Assembly (NCBI RefSeq): GCF_000340215.1
Contig: NW_006921543.1
Coordinates: 1 to 64,000, forward strand
Length of the DNA stretch: 64,000 nt
Source: Pseudocercospora fijiensis CIRAD86
Taxonomy: Eukaryota > Ascomycota > Dothideomycetes > Mycosphaerellales > Mycosphaerellaceae
Reading direction: 5' to 3'
Within the stretch, counting starts at the first letter, position 1. Every line of letters starts with the position of its first letter. The translations under genes and the position numbers were made by a program. This document shows, in pieces, positions 11,781-22,264 of this stretch. The notes beneath the pieces are model-generated. The model ran no database searches, was not told the origin of the DNA, and saw only the letters and a program-made list of their open reading frames with translations.

Positions 11781-12555
11781 AGATGTGATGCGACGCGCGC
11801 AACGAGGTGATGAGAGCATGAATTATGAAAGCGTGACTTCAGCAGGCACTGAAGCACAAGAAAAAAATGCGTCTATACCGAGATGTAATTTCGAACGGAG
11901 AGTCAACGCCTTGCATTGGCGAGCAGGAGGCACCGGCTTGATGGCACATTTTATGCAGCTCGAAGCCCTAGCGCATGTCATTTGCTGCTTTGAGAGGCGC
12001 GAGAGGAACACTTCTGAGCCCGCGATGAAGAATGGCGTGCATCGGCGCCGCTTAGCAGTGGAAAATCAAGGGACCATGCGGCCACCGTGCGACAGGACAT
12101 ATGCAAAAAAATGCCTGATTCCTCTTCTTCGCACTGCAGTGTAATCGCATTCTTGCTTTTGGCGTGTCTGAAAGGCCAGGAGAGCGAGGCAGAGGGACTG
12201 CAGTCAGCGTGGTTACACAAACGAGGCGGAGAAGCTGTTGGCAGTTGTAATCGTTATCTTAGGCACAGTCTCTCCTTTCGCAACAAACCTTCCTTGATAT
12301 TACGGCTGGCGGGCAGGATAGTCCGGAGCATCGGCCGGTCATGAAAGATGCTAGGACGCGAATACGAGTACTGCATATCGCCCTTACAAGAAAGAAGCAG
12401 GGAATTCGAGACGATGACGAAGAACTTCAATGCACGTTAACGGTTCACGACCTCGACTGGACTTCGATTGCATTTCCCACGACAAGGACCTTTCACAGAG
12501 CTTAACGACCTGGAAGTCGTTTTACGTACCATGCTATTCTGGTATGAACATCGAT
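11781..12555. other. Intergenic region between convergent genes
   Basis: The 3' ends of the NC2-beta and carboxypeptidase genes face each other across about 775 bases. Short open frames on both strands have no recognisable content. No RNA gene was seen. Confidence 0.5.
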
Positions 12556-14088
12556 CTATACTCCCAAAGAATCAATCCGTCCAAGTAAATACTCCACATG
12601 TCGATAACTCGCAGAAGGCTGATATTGAGGCGACATGTGTCCAGCCTGAGCTACAATGACAAAAGTAAACTTCCTTTCAGTGTGCCATGATCCGAGGATT
12701 CCACCTCCGGCCGTGCTATCTTCAGAATATGGCACGAAAACTTCCTCCCACTGATCAGGTCCAACACTAAAGCCTTGGGCTCCAAGCCAGGTCATGTTCT
12801 GGATTGCCGCGATAGATCCGTTGACAATAGGCACAAAATCTAGCATTCCATTCGCGAAAATTGTGCGTGAGCTTTTCTCTATGACTCTGCGTAGGACTCC
12901 CTCCACGATAGGGGGTGATGTGTCGTTTTGGAGTAAGTTGTGGTTGCAAAGCTCCCATCCTCCTATCGGAGCATGAATCACTTTCTGCACGTCCGTGCGA
13001 TTGAAGTAGAGCCCGGACTTTGGCGCAGAAAGAAGGCCCATGACGTCCTGAGGGAATGGGCAGAAGTTTGAGATGTGGTACATGCTGAAGCAAGGATTGA
13101 CCAGGGTTGCTGCATCGAGAACGTCGTCCTGGTACGATTATTAGCCGATGAAAGCTCACATGGTGGAAGATGCTTTACCCATAATTCGCATTCCTTTGGC
13201 GGGTGCTCGTGGTCTTCGAAGAGAGGTGGGATCGGTCCTTTGGGCGGAAATGTGAACGCTGCTTGCAACAATTCGTCATATTTGCACTTCTTCCATCTCT
13301 GGCGTGTATCATTCATGAATGTTCGATTCAAGTTGAAAAGACCTTGCCAATACTCCACGAATGGAAGCAATGGAGTCTCTCGGCCAAAGGTTTTTGTGGA
13401 AAGCGCTGCATCGTAAAGTAATATGCCATCGACATTGAAATTCTCCGAGTCGCTCCGATTGTACATGGCATCAGCAATATATGAGACACTAGTGATAATC
13501 AGTCAGTCGAGCTACAATATATACCCAGTCCGCTTACTAGTAACCAGCGTAGGACTCGCCGGCAATGTATATCTTCTTTCCTCGTAGCTCAAACGTGTCT
13601 ACGAAATGCTTCCAGAATCCGAGAAACTGCTCTGCCACTTCTTCTTCATTCTTTGGAGGTGGCGGCGTGGCTTTGACTGGCGAAAAGCCGACGCCTTGGG
13701 GTTGCTCGATCCAAACGACATCTGTCAGGTTTGTCCAGGACCATGAGTTTCTCACTGGTTCAGCTGTGCCAGCTATCCACGAAATCGGTCCATTTTCTTG
13801 CAGAAATCCCTCTAAACTGGAACATCCTGGGCCACCGTTGAGCCAGATCAAGATCTCTTCGCTAGGCTGGGCATCTTGCCGAGGGAAGTACCAGAAGAAG
13901 AGCTCACTGCTGTTTGCATCGGCGGAGATCGGTAGCAGACCTGCATAGCTGGTACCCACGTCAAAGTTCACTTCTGGAAGTGCGGTCCCATTGACTTTGA
14001 AGTCGTCCTTGCTGTAGAGTGTCTGGCCAGCTAGGATGCTTTGTTGGGCTGGGAGAGATGTAAAACTGCTCAATGCTTGGGCCTTCAT
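12556..14088 (-). CDS. Serine carboxypeptidase, peptidase family S10
   Basis: There are three exons on the minus strand, 14088-13538, 13488-13179 and 13128-12556, giving 477 residues. Introns are 49 bp (GTAAGC...CTGAC...CTAG) and 50 bp (GTAAAG...CTAAT...CCAG). The S10 landmarks are all present: [10 protein letters not shown] at 82-91, GESYAGYY with the nucleophile Ser179 (the Tyr codon after it is split by intron 1), Asp384 in GMLDFV, and His451 in [11 protein letters not shown]. Several N-glycosylation sequons (NRT, NGT, NDT, NMT) fit passage through the secretory route. These enzymes remove C-terminal residues in the vacuole or outside the cell. Oddly, the N-terminus from the only ATG before an upstream stop (MKAQALSSF...) is not a convincing signal peptide. 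A TATA-like stretch lies about 30-40 bases upstream of that ATG. Confidence 0.92.
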
Positions 14089-14503
14089 ATTCTGGCTGCA
14101 TCTGGATTGAGGTCGATATCTATATATTACTGATGAAAAGTGCCTGGAGCACTTCAGGCTCGACTGCCATCCTGTCGTTCATTGAGCTCACTGCTCACTG
14201 CTCAGCAACTTCCCATGCCTTGCCTTCGAACTCTCATCCATGACCACAAGGATTCGAAACGGAGAGTGCGAGTACGAGTGCGAGTGCGAGGAACAAAAGT
14301 CAATTCATCGTGCTCCCGCGTTGTAGTCGTGCTTCAACAAGGTTTGTCGAACGCGATTCCAAACATTCTGACGCGACATTGTGCTTTGTGTCCTTCACTA
14401 CCGTATCCTGTGTCATAGCCACGCCATCTCTTCTGCCCCTATCGCACAAACAGGAGGAAACCCAGTGACGCAGTTCATAACATCAGCTCAGCAGTCATCC
14501 AGT
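14089..14503. promoter_or_regulatory. Divergent promoter region, carboxypeptidase (-) and coiled-coil gene (+)
   Basis: The two genes start back to back across about 415 bases, so both promoters must lie here. On the carboxypeptidase side, TAATATATAG at about 14119-14128 is TATA-like. A short GCGAGT/GCGAGTAC run near 14265-14290 is a simple repeat. No factor site is claimed. Confidence 0.5.
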
Positions 14504-15760
14504 ATGGACCCATTCGCTCGCATCGCGTGGCTTGAGCAGCAGAACCAGATGTTGTTCAATGACGGAGCCAAGCAATATGCTGAAGTTCAAAGGCTGTCCA
14601 CTGCGCTACAGAACACCCAAATGGAGAGAATCGCATCGCATGAAGAATCTATCAGCTTGGCCCAAGAAATTTCAAGACTGTTGCCTTTGCAAGAGAAGCT
14701 GGAGAAGCTGACGCGAAAGAGCGAAGACGAAAGGAAGGAAGCATGCAGATTGCGACTCGCGCTTGACGCTGCTGACAAGAAGAACAAGCAATTAGAAGAC
14801 GAGAATGCGAAGTTGAAGACCAAAGAACCTGAAAAGGACGACTCCGGATATATATCGGACGGTTGGGAAATGTATCAAGAGTATGATTTATTCGTCCCTG
14901 CGAAGAAACGAAAATTGGGCGAGGATACAAGGCAGTTTGTGTACGAGGATAGATTTGGTGATTTTAGCTACACCACAATCAGTGATTCCGAAAGCGAGGA
15001 CGAAGCAATGCACGTGTTTGACGAGCACATGAGGAAGGCGATGGAAAAGCATTGGGATCTGAACTTGCAGCAGGATACAAGGCTGGACCCGGGTGCCTTT
15101 GGGTGGTTGGAGGAATGGTGCAAGGACAATTTAGACCGAATTGAGCAGCTTCGAGCGAAGGAAAGGAGTGCAAATAAAAGAGAGGTAAGTAATTTGGCGA
15201 AAGAGAAGGTGAATATCAAGCTGGATATTCGGCGATTGGAGAAGCAGATCAAGCAGAAGAACGAGAGGAAGAAGACGGTGTTGAGAAAGATGCTGGTTTT
15301 GAGTGATGAGGAAAAGCTTCATGCCGATGGAGGCCTGGCGGTCGAGAAGAAGTTGTTCTTGTTTTGCAAGGTCATGGGTCGTCCAGAGTATGATTTTCGG
15401 ATGGGCCATTACCCTTTTGTCAAGAAGGAGAGGGACCTTGTGAGGTGAACATATCTCATGTCCGGTCACACTTGTTGGATGTCGTCCTGACATTGTTATA
15501 GGATTTATCACCAGGTCATGAGCGCCATGAAGGTGCTACACGAAGATGTAGTAGAAGCACCTAAAAGAGCGGACAAGAAGTTCAAACATCGGAATCCTTC
15601 GCCACCCAAATGGCAGGTGCTGCAAACCCGGACAGATTATCGAGGCCGTCAATCCAACTCTTTGGAGGAGCAGTACGTCAGTAATGCGACGGATGCGAGG
15701 ATGGCGTGTACGGCTTTGCAAACAATGCTATGGCTGTGGCAGGAAGGGCGTATTGGCTGA
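14504..15760 (+). CDS. Coiled-coil protein with nuclear localisation signal, function unknown
   Basis: There are two exons, 14504-15444 and 15502-15760, giving 399 residues. The 57-bp intron begins GTGAAC, has a CTGAC branch and ends TATAG; splicing restores the frame where the first exon would stop. The chosen start is MDPFARIAWLEQ; the frame is open upstream, but that part looks like 5' UTR. Residues about 5-108 are a long charged coiled coil with Leu heptads (LLPLQEKLEKL, LRLALDAADKKNKQLEDE). KKRKLG at 134-139 is a classical nuclear signal. 155-170 is acidic (SDSESEDEAM), and a second helical segment covers about 205-265. The C-terminus after the intron is helical. I do not recognise the family. 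A structural or chromatin-linked role is possible but is inference. Confidence 0.8.
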
Positions 15761-16223
15761 ATGATAGAGACTTGCCTGTGCTTGCGATCGTATTGAAGTT
15801 CCTTGGGCTGAAATCAATCCTGAAAGAAGACTTGCGCGTTGGCCAGAGGGCAAATCACTCGGCAGGCGGTACCGGATCGCTCGTCCCAGACAGGCGAATG
15901 AACTGAATCCGTCAGGGCTGGCGTCGCGTCGGAAGCTGCTTACCCAAGGTCAGACATTCACCCGATAAATTCGGGCCCGGCCTCTTCTCTGTCTTCAAAA
16001 GTTGTTCCGCCCGCTCCAAGAGCTTTGTCATTGCAGAAGCAATATACCGGCTTTCAGAATAATATTCGGTCTCTCGCGCTCGCAATATGAAGCAGTATTA
16101 CGCATGATGGAGATCCTGTTGGCAAGATATATGCTCGTTCGCTGTCGTACAGCAATGTCTCCAGAACACTCTCGCATCATACCTTAACAACTTCAAGAAC
16201 CCTGCATTCACTTTCAACTTAAC
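15761..16223. other. Intergenic region upstream of the glutathione S-transferase gene
   Basis: About 460 bases without a credible gene. It holds the 3' end of the coiled-coil gene and the promoter of the transferase gene. Small open frames at 15706-15906 and 16002-16187 have no recognisable content. Confidence 0.5.
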
Positions 16224-17010
16224 ATGTCTTCTCTCAAACCAATAAAGATCTGGGGCGAATCAAAAGCAAGCACAAAGACCTCATCACTCACTCCGATCAA
16301 AGCTAACTAGCCCGCAACCCAGACTCCCAATCCCTGGAAAGTCCTCATCATCCTCGAAGAGCTACAGATCCCCTACGACCTCAAGGAAATCCCATTCGCC
16401 GACATCAAGCAAGAACCATACATATCTCTCAACCCCAACGGCCGCGTCCCCGCCATCGAAGATCCAAATACAGGCATCACGCTCTGGGAGTCAGGAGCCA
16501 TAATCGAATACCTTATCGAAACGTACGACGAAGCAAAGACTTTGCAATACACCTCATTCCCAGAAAAGCATTTGCAGAGTCAATGGTCGTATTTCCAGGC
16601 TTCGGGGCAAGGACCGTATTTTGGTCAGTTGGGATGGTTTTCTTTCGTAAGTAGAATCCTCTTCCTTCTCCACCCACCTTCAACAACCTGACTAAGACAT
16701 TTACTTTCTGTAGTATCATCCTGAAAAACTCCCGTCTGTCCTTGACAGGTATAAAGCCGAAGTTCGCCGCGTTTTAGGCGTGATCGATGCTCACCTCACC
16801 AAAACCCGGCAGGAGTATCTTGTTGGCGAGAAGTTGTCGTATGTGGATCTCATGTTCGTGCCTTGGCATGAAATCGCGCCGAAGCTTTTGGTGGGTGAGG
16901 GTTTCCTTGAAGAATGGGAGAAGACTTGGCCGAAGACGTGGGCTTGGCATCAGAAGTTGATGCAAAGGGAGGGTGTGCAGAGGACGCTGGCTTTGAGGGA
17001 GTCGAAGTAA
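16224..17010 (+). CDS. Glutathione S-transferase (Ure2-like fungal class)
   Basis: There are three exons, 16224-16265, 16323-16646 and 16714-17010, giving 220 residues, the usual size. Intron 1 (57 bp) must be a GC-AG intron: the donor is GCAAGC, the branch GCTAAC and the acceptor ACCCAG. The only GT before the in-frame TAG overlaps the start codon. Intron 2 (67 bp) is GTAAGT...CTGAC...TGTAG. Residues 1-85 form the thioredoxin-like domain with PNPWKVLIILEEL, NPNGRVPAIED (cis-Pro57) and WESGAIIEYL, the glutathione-binding ESG. The all-helical C-terminal domain has QASGQGPYFGQ and YVDLMFVPW. Such enzymes join glutathione to electrophiles or reduce peroxides in the cytosol; the substrate is unknown. 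Confidence 0.92.
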
Positions 17011-17229
17011 AGTCGTTTCGCTCACTCTGCAAGGGACATGTAGGGTGGGTGAACCGTAGGTAGGCGAACAAGCGACTCAGAGGGTCCATCGTTACACTAT
17101 TGCTGCATGCTTTGACGATCCACAGTCTTTCTCGTAAATAGTGTTACAGATGCTGGTGTCGTAATCATGTCACAGTCTTTGCTTACCCCAACGCCTCGCT
17201 ATGTTGATGTAGAAACGCCAATCATTCGC
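17011..17229. other. Convergent 3' spacer
   Basis: The transferase and Tfb2 genes end towards each other about 220 bases apart. No feature is seen in the gap. Confidence 0.5.
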
Positions 17230-18778
17230 TCATGTTTTACTTGCCTCCGCCCTTTCTCTCGCTTCCTTCCTTCGCTGAGCCTGATTCGCGAAGAAAATCT
17301 TCATTTGGTCCATCCTTGTCACAAAGAATGACTGTTTGTGCGCAAAATCCTTCACCAGAATTCCCAGCGCTTCTGCATACTGCACTGCTTTTTCGTAGTC
17401 CTCTTTGCTTCCCACTTCCCTGATAAGGTAACCCTTGGTGCTCGTCATTCTTTCGCCCTCAATCTGCCAAAGTCTTATCTGATCGACAACTGTCGGCGGC
17501 AGAATCGGTGCATTGTGCATGGAGGCGGTACGTCGGAGGATCGGATGTGCGTGTGTCTGGAGGTAAGAGATAATCTGGTTACTCGTGATGCCGGAGGAAA
17601 TCGCAGCCTGGACCGAAGTTTTGGTGATCTTAGCAGTGACAAGGTTCGGATAGCGCGTGTGCAGACTGGCAAACAGGCTCAGAATGCTGATGAGAAGGGG
17701 CGAGTTAGTGTAAGCATAGAGACGGTAGTTTGTCTCAAGTATGATGAAGCCTTTCTCGTTCGCCGAAGCTGCAAGATCATCGTTGCTGCTGGCAGAAACC
17801 GTCGTTGTGGTCGATGTATGACTGCTGTTGAGCAGAGCTGGCGCATCAGATGTCAGTGTGGTCGCTAATCTGGTCGGATAATATCGGTCTGATTGTTCCG
17901 GGTGGAATATCAGACCAAGATCTGATAGATCCTCAAGCATCTGTAGTTGGGTTTTGGTGAGGTTCGACGTCGAATATGATGTCCCAAGTTCTAGCGAGCC
18001 GAGTGTGAAAAGGAACGAGAGGACGTCGACTGGGTCCATAAAGCATTCCTGGGACTTCATTGTTAGTACAAGACGGGCTCGTTGCAGATGTTGGAAGCAC
18101 CAGGGCACTTACTGTTTCCGACGTTTGAAGGTATACAATGAGTAGAGACCAGATCTGCGCGTTCACGTCTTGTAAGAGAAATGTGAAGCCATCCGTAGTG
18201 ATGAACCTCTGCCGGCCCCCATTCTGCATTTGCACAAACTCCCCATTTTCGAGCAGCTTCTTTGTGCTATTGTGGACATCCATACCGCCGCTCAAGGCAG
18301 AATTGGCGCTTCCTACGACATAATATAGTATAGTTTCCCACTGCTTCCGGGCAAAAGTGTCCAGAAATTCGATCGTCACTGAGGATTTATCTGGTGTGGT
18401 ACATGGCACTCCAAAACTCCTGTGGTTTCCACCGCCTGTCAACGCCTGTCTCAAGCTCTTCGAGAATGCTGGATTGAGTCTCAACGCGGGACGTCCTTCG
18501 CAGGTGTCATCGAACAGAATACGCAGCCGATTGAGTATCGACAACGCACGCTCCTTCGCCTGCGCACTGTCGTGCTCGGGCTTGACCCATGTGTCTAGAT
18601 CTGCCACACTGAATGGCGTCGGCATATACAGCATAGCCATAACGAGTGTCTTAGCCATGTGAGGCAGCATGCGCCTGAAGATGGCCAGCGCCGTGCTGGG
18701 CTGTTGATACAGCTTGGTGAAGGTCGTCCCGGGCAGCTGCTCTAGGTACTCCAGCGCCCGCTGCGCGGAGGACGACAT
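17230..18778 (-). CDS. tfb2: TFIIH core subunit Tfb2 (p52)
   Basis: There are two exons on the minus strand, 18778-18113 and 18048-17230, giving 494 residues. The 64-bp intron starts GTAAGT, has TACTAAC and ends CCCAG. An AAG acceptor six bases earlier would add two residues (Ser-Gln), so the join is ambiguous without loss of frame. The sequence runs from ALEYLEQLPGTTFTKLYQQP through ALAIFRRMLPHMAKTLVMAML, DPVDVLSFLFTLGSLELG, GFIILETNYRLYAYT and the C-terminal YFVTRMDQMK-like stretch with a final basic helix, as in Tfb2/p52. Tfb2 anchors and activates the XPB (Ssl2) helicase in TFIIH, acting in promoter opening and nucleotide excision repair in the nucleus. Length and order match the family. 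It shares an upstream region with the secreted-protein gene. Confidence 0.95.
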
Positions 18779-19149
18779 GATAGCGGCGGTGTCGAGGCCG
18801 TCGCCGGGCCTGGTGGTGCTTGGGTGGTGAAGTCATCGTTGATTGCAGGAGACAGAGTCCTTACTTCAACATCGCAGCGATTCGATGACTGCGGGTCGTT
18901 CCGCGTGGTTGGATGACTTCACTTCATCAGTCTCTTTCTTACACCTCCACCAAGACATCCAAATATCAGCACAGGGCGCTCCTTGCAATCAGCGCCGCAG
19001 TGCGTCAACTGCAAAACAGGGGCGAGGTAGGTGGGAGTATACAATCTTTGCTTGCTACACATTTCTTTCGTCAAAGCTTCTCTCAACGCCGAGAACTTGA
19101 TCTCGTTAACGGCTGAGCTCGATTGAGCGCACAACCCGGGTCATTAAGG
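18779..19149. promoter_or_regulatory. Divergent promoter, tfb2 (-) and secreted-protein gene (+)
   Basis: About 370 bases separate the two start codons, so the genes may share regulatory DNA. No clear TATA box was found. No other gene fits in the space. Confidence 0.5.
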
Positions 19150-20715
19150 ATGGAAGGCGTCTGGAGTCTGATATTTGCGGTGTTGCTGTCCTTAGTGCGA
19201 TATTGCTTCGCTCTCGAGGCGCCATGGAGCTCTTGGAGACAGCGCCCTTTGGAGGACTATACCAACAGGACTGTGCTCGGATCTGAGTTACCGCCAACAA
19301 CACGTGCTAAAGTGCATCGAGTTGCGGACTTGATGCTGGAGATCTACAGAACACTAGTCGACATGCAATACCTTGAACCCGAAGCCATCCGGAAAGGCCC
19401 TCACAAGATCAACATTACTCTTTCCCGTGAGCAAGACGTCGACGACTCGGTGATATACCTTTGGCAAATTCGGCCATACCTGGATCTAGCATACGCCGAG
19501 GCTTCAGGCTTCATCTTCGGAGGCACGTTCGTCGACTTTCGTGACGAAGGAGATATTCTTCGCAGCCGCGATCCAATGTATGCCATAGAATATGACAACC
19601 AGGAAGGATGCGGTCTCGAATGCGAACTCGATGATAATGGAGAGCTAAATCTGCCATACATGCGACCTACCATGACCACTCTCACCAATCTTGGCAATCA
19701 TGAGTGCGTCATGGTCTATGATGTGAAGACTGATCGCTGCGACCCCGCATTGAAATATGTTCCTGTCGGCCCCAAGTTCAACAACAACCGCAACGACTTC
19801 ACACACGAACCGAGCAGACCGGCTGCTGAAGTGCTGAAGGACATCGCGAAGTGGTACCGAGATCAGTCAGAGATCCCTGGCGGCGACGCAGACTATGGCA
19901 TTTCCGAATGGGACTACGACGTTCTCAAGACCTTGTATGCGAAGCATGGTTGGCCCAATGACTTTGACGCAAATGCATTCAAGATCGATGTTGCACGCTT
20001 CAAAGCCAGAAAGTTTGCGAAGCGGCAGGCTGATGCACCTCGCGAATTAGTCGAACAGCTTCTGGAATGGCAGCAAGGATACGGAAAGGAAAGTCTGGAA
20101 AATGCAATACAAATGATGACCTCCGCCAGCACAGTTGATGAAATCTGGATCGCAAAGTTTGAGCATTGGCAGGCGAAGCAAGCTCAACGTCGCAACGAAA
20201 AACAGCTCGAACACGCTCAAGCCAAATTCAAATTCTTGTGTCCCCGAAATATTTGTCATCGTCCAGCGACTATACTTGCTTTAGAAATCGAGCAACTGCG
20301 AAGCGAGCTCGAGCATACGATTGCTGACCGATACGCGAGACCATTCCGCCGAGCTCGTGAAGCGAGTGTGCTCAATCGTGCATGGAAAGCCGCCAAATCC
20401 GACATCACAGGCGGCGACATTCCCGATGCGCGTCTCTGGGACGGAATCTGGCGCATCAATGTCCCATTCTATGCCGAAGCTCAGTCCTGTCGGGATGAAA
20501 TGGATTGTAGGGTTCTAGATATCAAAGCAGTTCAAGACTGGCTCGAACGGGTTCCAGATGGTGCACGTATGGCTCGGGAAAGGCTCAGATACCGACTGGA
20601 CGATATGTATCAGCACCACTGGTACGAATCGATGCGTGCGAGAAGATATTTGAGCTTTCGGATGAGGGAATGGTTGGATCCCTCGAAGCGATATGAAGTT
20701 TGCCATGCAGCTTGA
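19150..20715 (+). CDS. Predicted secreted or lumenal protein of unknown function
   Basis: This is a single-exon gene of 521 residues. ATG 19150 is chosen because the frame upstream begins only from a TTG and because the protein then opens with a good signal peptide: MEGVW followed by a hydrophobic core (LIFAVLLSLV) and likely cleavage near residue 21 after CFA. The mature part is charged, with many Trp and Tyr. It has sequons NRT and NIT, a probable disulfide pair in GCGLEC at about 160-165, and single Cys residues near ECVM, DRCDP and, towards the end, KFLCPRNIC and SCRDEMDCR. The middle and C-terminus look helical. I do not recognise a domain. Roles such as a secreted enzyme or an endoplasmic-reticulum protein are open. 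No transmembrane segment other than the signal is apparent. Confidence 0.82.
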   Translation: MEGVWSLIFAVLLSLVRYCFALEAPWSSWRQRPLEDYTNRTVLGSELPPTTRAKVHRVADLMLEIYRTLVDMQYLEPEAIRKGPHKINITLSREQDVDDSVIYLWQIRPYLDLAYAEASGFIFGGTFVDFRDEGDILRSRDPMYAIEYDNQEGCGLECELDDNGELNLPYMRPTMTTLTNLGNHECVMVYDVKTDRCDPALKYVPVGPKFNNNRNDFTHEPSRPAAEVLKDIAKWYRDQSEIPGGDADYGISEWDYDVLKTLYAKHGWPNDFDANAFKIDVARFKARKFAKRQADAPRELVEQLLEWQQGYGKESLENAIQMMTSASTVDEIWIAKFEHWQAKQAQRRNEKQLEHAQAKFKFLCPRNICHRPATILALEIEQLRSELEHTIADRYARPFRRAREASVLNRAWKAAKSDITGGDIPDARLWDGIWRINVPFYAEAQSCRDEMDCRVLDIKAVQDWLERVPDGARMARERLRYRLDDMYQHHWYESMRARRYLSFRMREWLDPSKRYEVCHAA

Positions 20716-21237
20716 GATCTCAAAGGGGCTTGGATGGTTGATTAAGGGCTAGAGCCACGTTGAGATACAGTCAGGTTTTGATGCCCTCCCTTGAAACCCT
20801 CCATTCGGTCGACTTATACGCCTGTTCCTTAGATCCTCTTCCTGACACAGTCCCCACAAGCCTTAAAGCTTACAGCAAGCACTCTCAGAGATTCCTGCTT
20901 CTACGTCGAATCTGCTGCCTTCCTTGCACATCTCGCACTTCCAAGGAATGAGCGTGGCTTCGGACAAGTCGCAGGATTGTGTTCCTCTGCTGTCTTCCTT
21001 CTGTATGTAGTAGCTGAAGGGTAGAATTGATGTGCTGAAACTTATAGTCGAAGTTTAGATGCAACTCAGCAGTGATTGAGGCGGAAAAAAAATCTTGGGA
21101 TCAACATCGTCAGTTGCTAGTAACACTAATTACGACTACGACCCTATCATGTGTGGAGCGACTGGCAATAATTCTGATCCTCACACGCTCTCAATAGAAA
21201 CCGCACATGCTGGAAAGATCGCTCGATGATTTGTTCA
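20716..21237. other. Intergenic region between convergent genes
   Basis: The secreted-protein and F-box genes end towards each other across about 520 bases. An A-run near 21085 is the only simple feature. No gene or RNA is seen. Confidence 0.5.
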
Positions 21238-22079
21238 TTACCAAAATCCGCCTTTCAATTCATCCTCCAAGCACAAAACGACGTCTTTCAGCAGTTCTTT
21301 GCGTTTGCTCTCGGTGAAAAGTGTCGTATCACGCCATCTTGTATTTCGGATGAAGTCGAACGCCTTATCACCCCTGATCGCATGAAGGGGGAACTTCGTC
21401 GGATCTTGGGGAATAGCGGGTAGTCCCAGATCAGAGACTTGGTCCGGCCGAAGAAAAGACTTCCTGAGTTGGTGGAAAGCTGCAGGGCGCACGTCATGCC
21501 GTTCGTGGAAGGCTAGGTAAGGACCAGCAGGATTAGTGAGCTTGTCGTACCATTCAGATAATTGAGCAGGTCCGTAAGAGCTGCAGTTGCGAAGTGCTGG
21601 ACTTTGAGGAGCCAGTCTACGAAGGCCTTTTTGGTGCCAGCATGAAAAGTGTGCAGTTGGACGAGCTCGTAGATGAGGTCGCGAATGTCGGATCTTACGA
21701 TGTGTTTGGAGAACACCGCCGCTCGACGAACCCATAGGCGCGCTATGATATCGCAAGTGCGGAGAGGGGACGCTCTTCGCTCTTCCTGAGTTCCGGTGTG
21801 ATGCGCATGCTGCCGCTGCTGGAAGAAATAGTTCACAAACCCTAGCAGGTCAGTCTTGTGGGGGTCGATCCTGAAGACATTGTCGTATGCTTCGCTGATT
21901 GCAAGTACTTGGATAGGCGCAGTCGACTGTAGAAGGACAGTGCGATTCTGCTCATAGTCGATCAGATCTCGTATGTGTCGAGATGTTGCACGAGTACGTT
22001 GAATTTCCTTGAAAGGAAGGTGCGAAAGAATGATCAGCTTCGTCTCGGTAGGCAGGTCGAAAAGATGGCGTAGAGCCAT
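21238..22079 (-). CDS. F-box domain protein
   Basis: The minus-strand reading starts at ATG 22079. Residues about 6-43 (LFDLPTETKLIILSHLPFKE, then RTRATSRHIRDLI) are a typical F-box, which would bind Skp1 in an SCF ubiquitin ligase. The first frame stops at 21513, but a second frame carries a sensible C-terminus (FHERHDVRPAAFHQLRKSF to EDELKGGFW). The frames are joined by a possible 38-bp intron, 21513-21550: donor GTACGA, branch CTAAT, acceptor CTAG. Exons 22079-21551 and 21512-21238 then give 267 residues. The intron is short for the group, so a natural frameshift or a 188-residue truncated product is the alternative. The target-binding part is not recognised. Fungi carry many such lineage-specific F-box genes. 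Confidence 0.72.
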
Positions 22080-22264
22080 ATTTGCGAAGAACTGGTTTGT
22101 CTTGTCGAGGGGTCTTTCAGAATCGGACGTGATTTTTTCGCGGTTGGTCTTGCAGCGCTGGAGTCGTGCGATTTATATAGCAGCGCGAGTCATGGTAGCC
22201 AGCAGATATTCAATATTTCTTGCTTGCCATCGTTTTCTTGCTTATCACCATGCCAAGTGGACAG
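22080..22264. other. Short spacer, F-box promoter
   Basis: The F-box gene lies downstream of the transporter on the same strand, 185 bases away, so its promoter must sit here. Confidence 0.4.

Noticed and set aside
11270..11857. A 195-codon minus-strand frame opposite the NC2-beta gene.
   Set aside because: It overlaps a certain gene, has no recognisable domain, and results from codon bias on the other strand.
9125..12614. A 15-base match (GTCGATAACTCGCAG) at 9125-9139 and 12600-12614.
   Set aside because: The second copy is ordinary coding sequence of the carboxypeptidase C-terminus. One such match is expected by chance in a window of this size.
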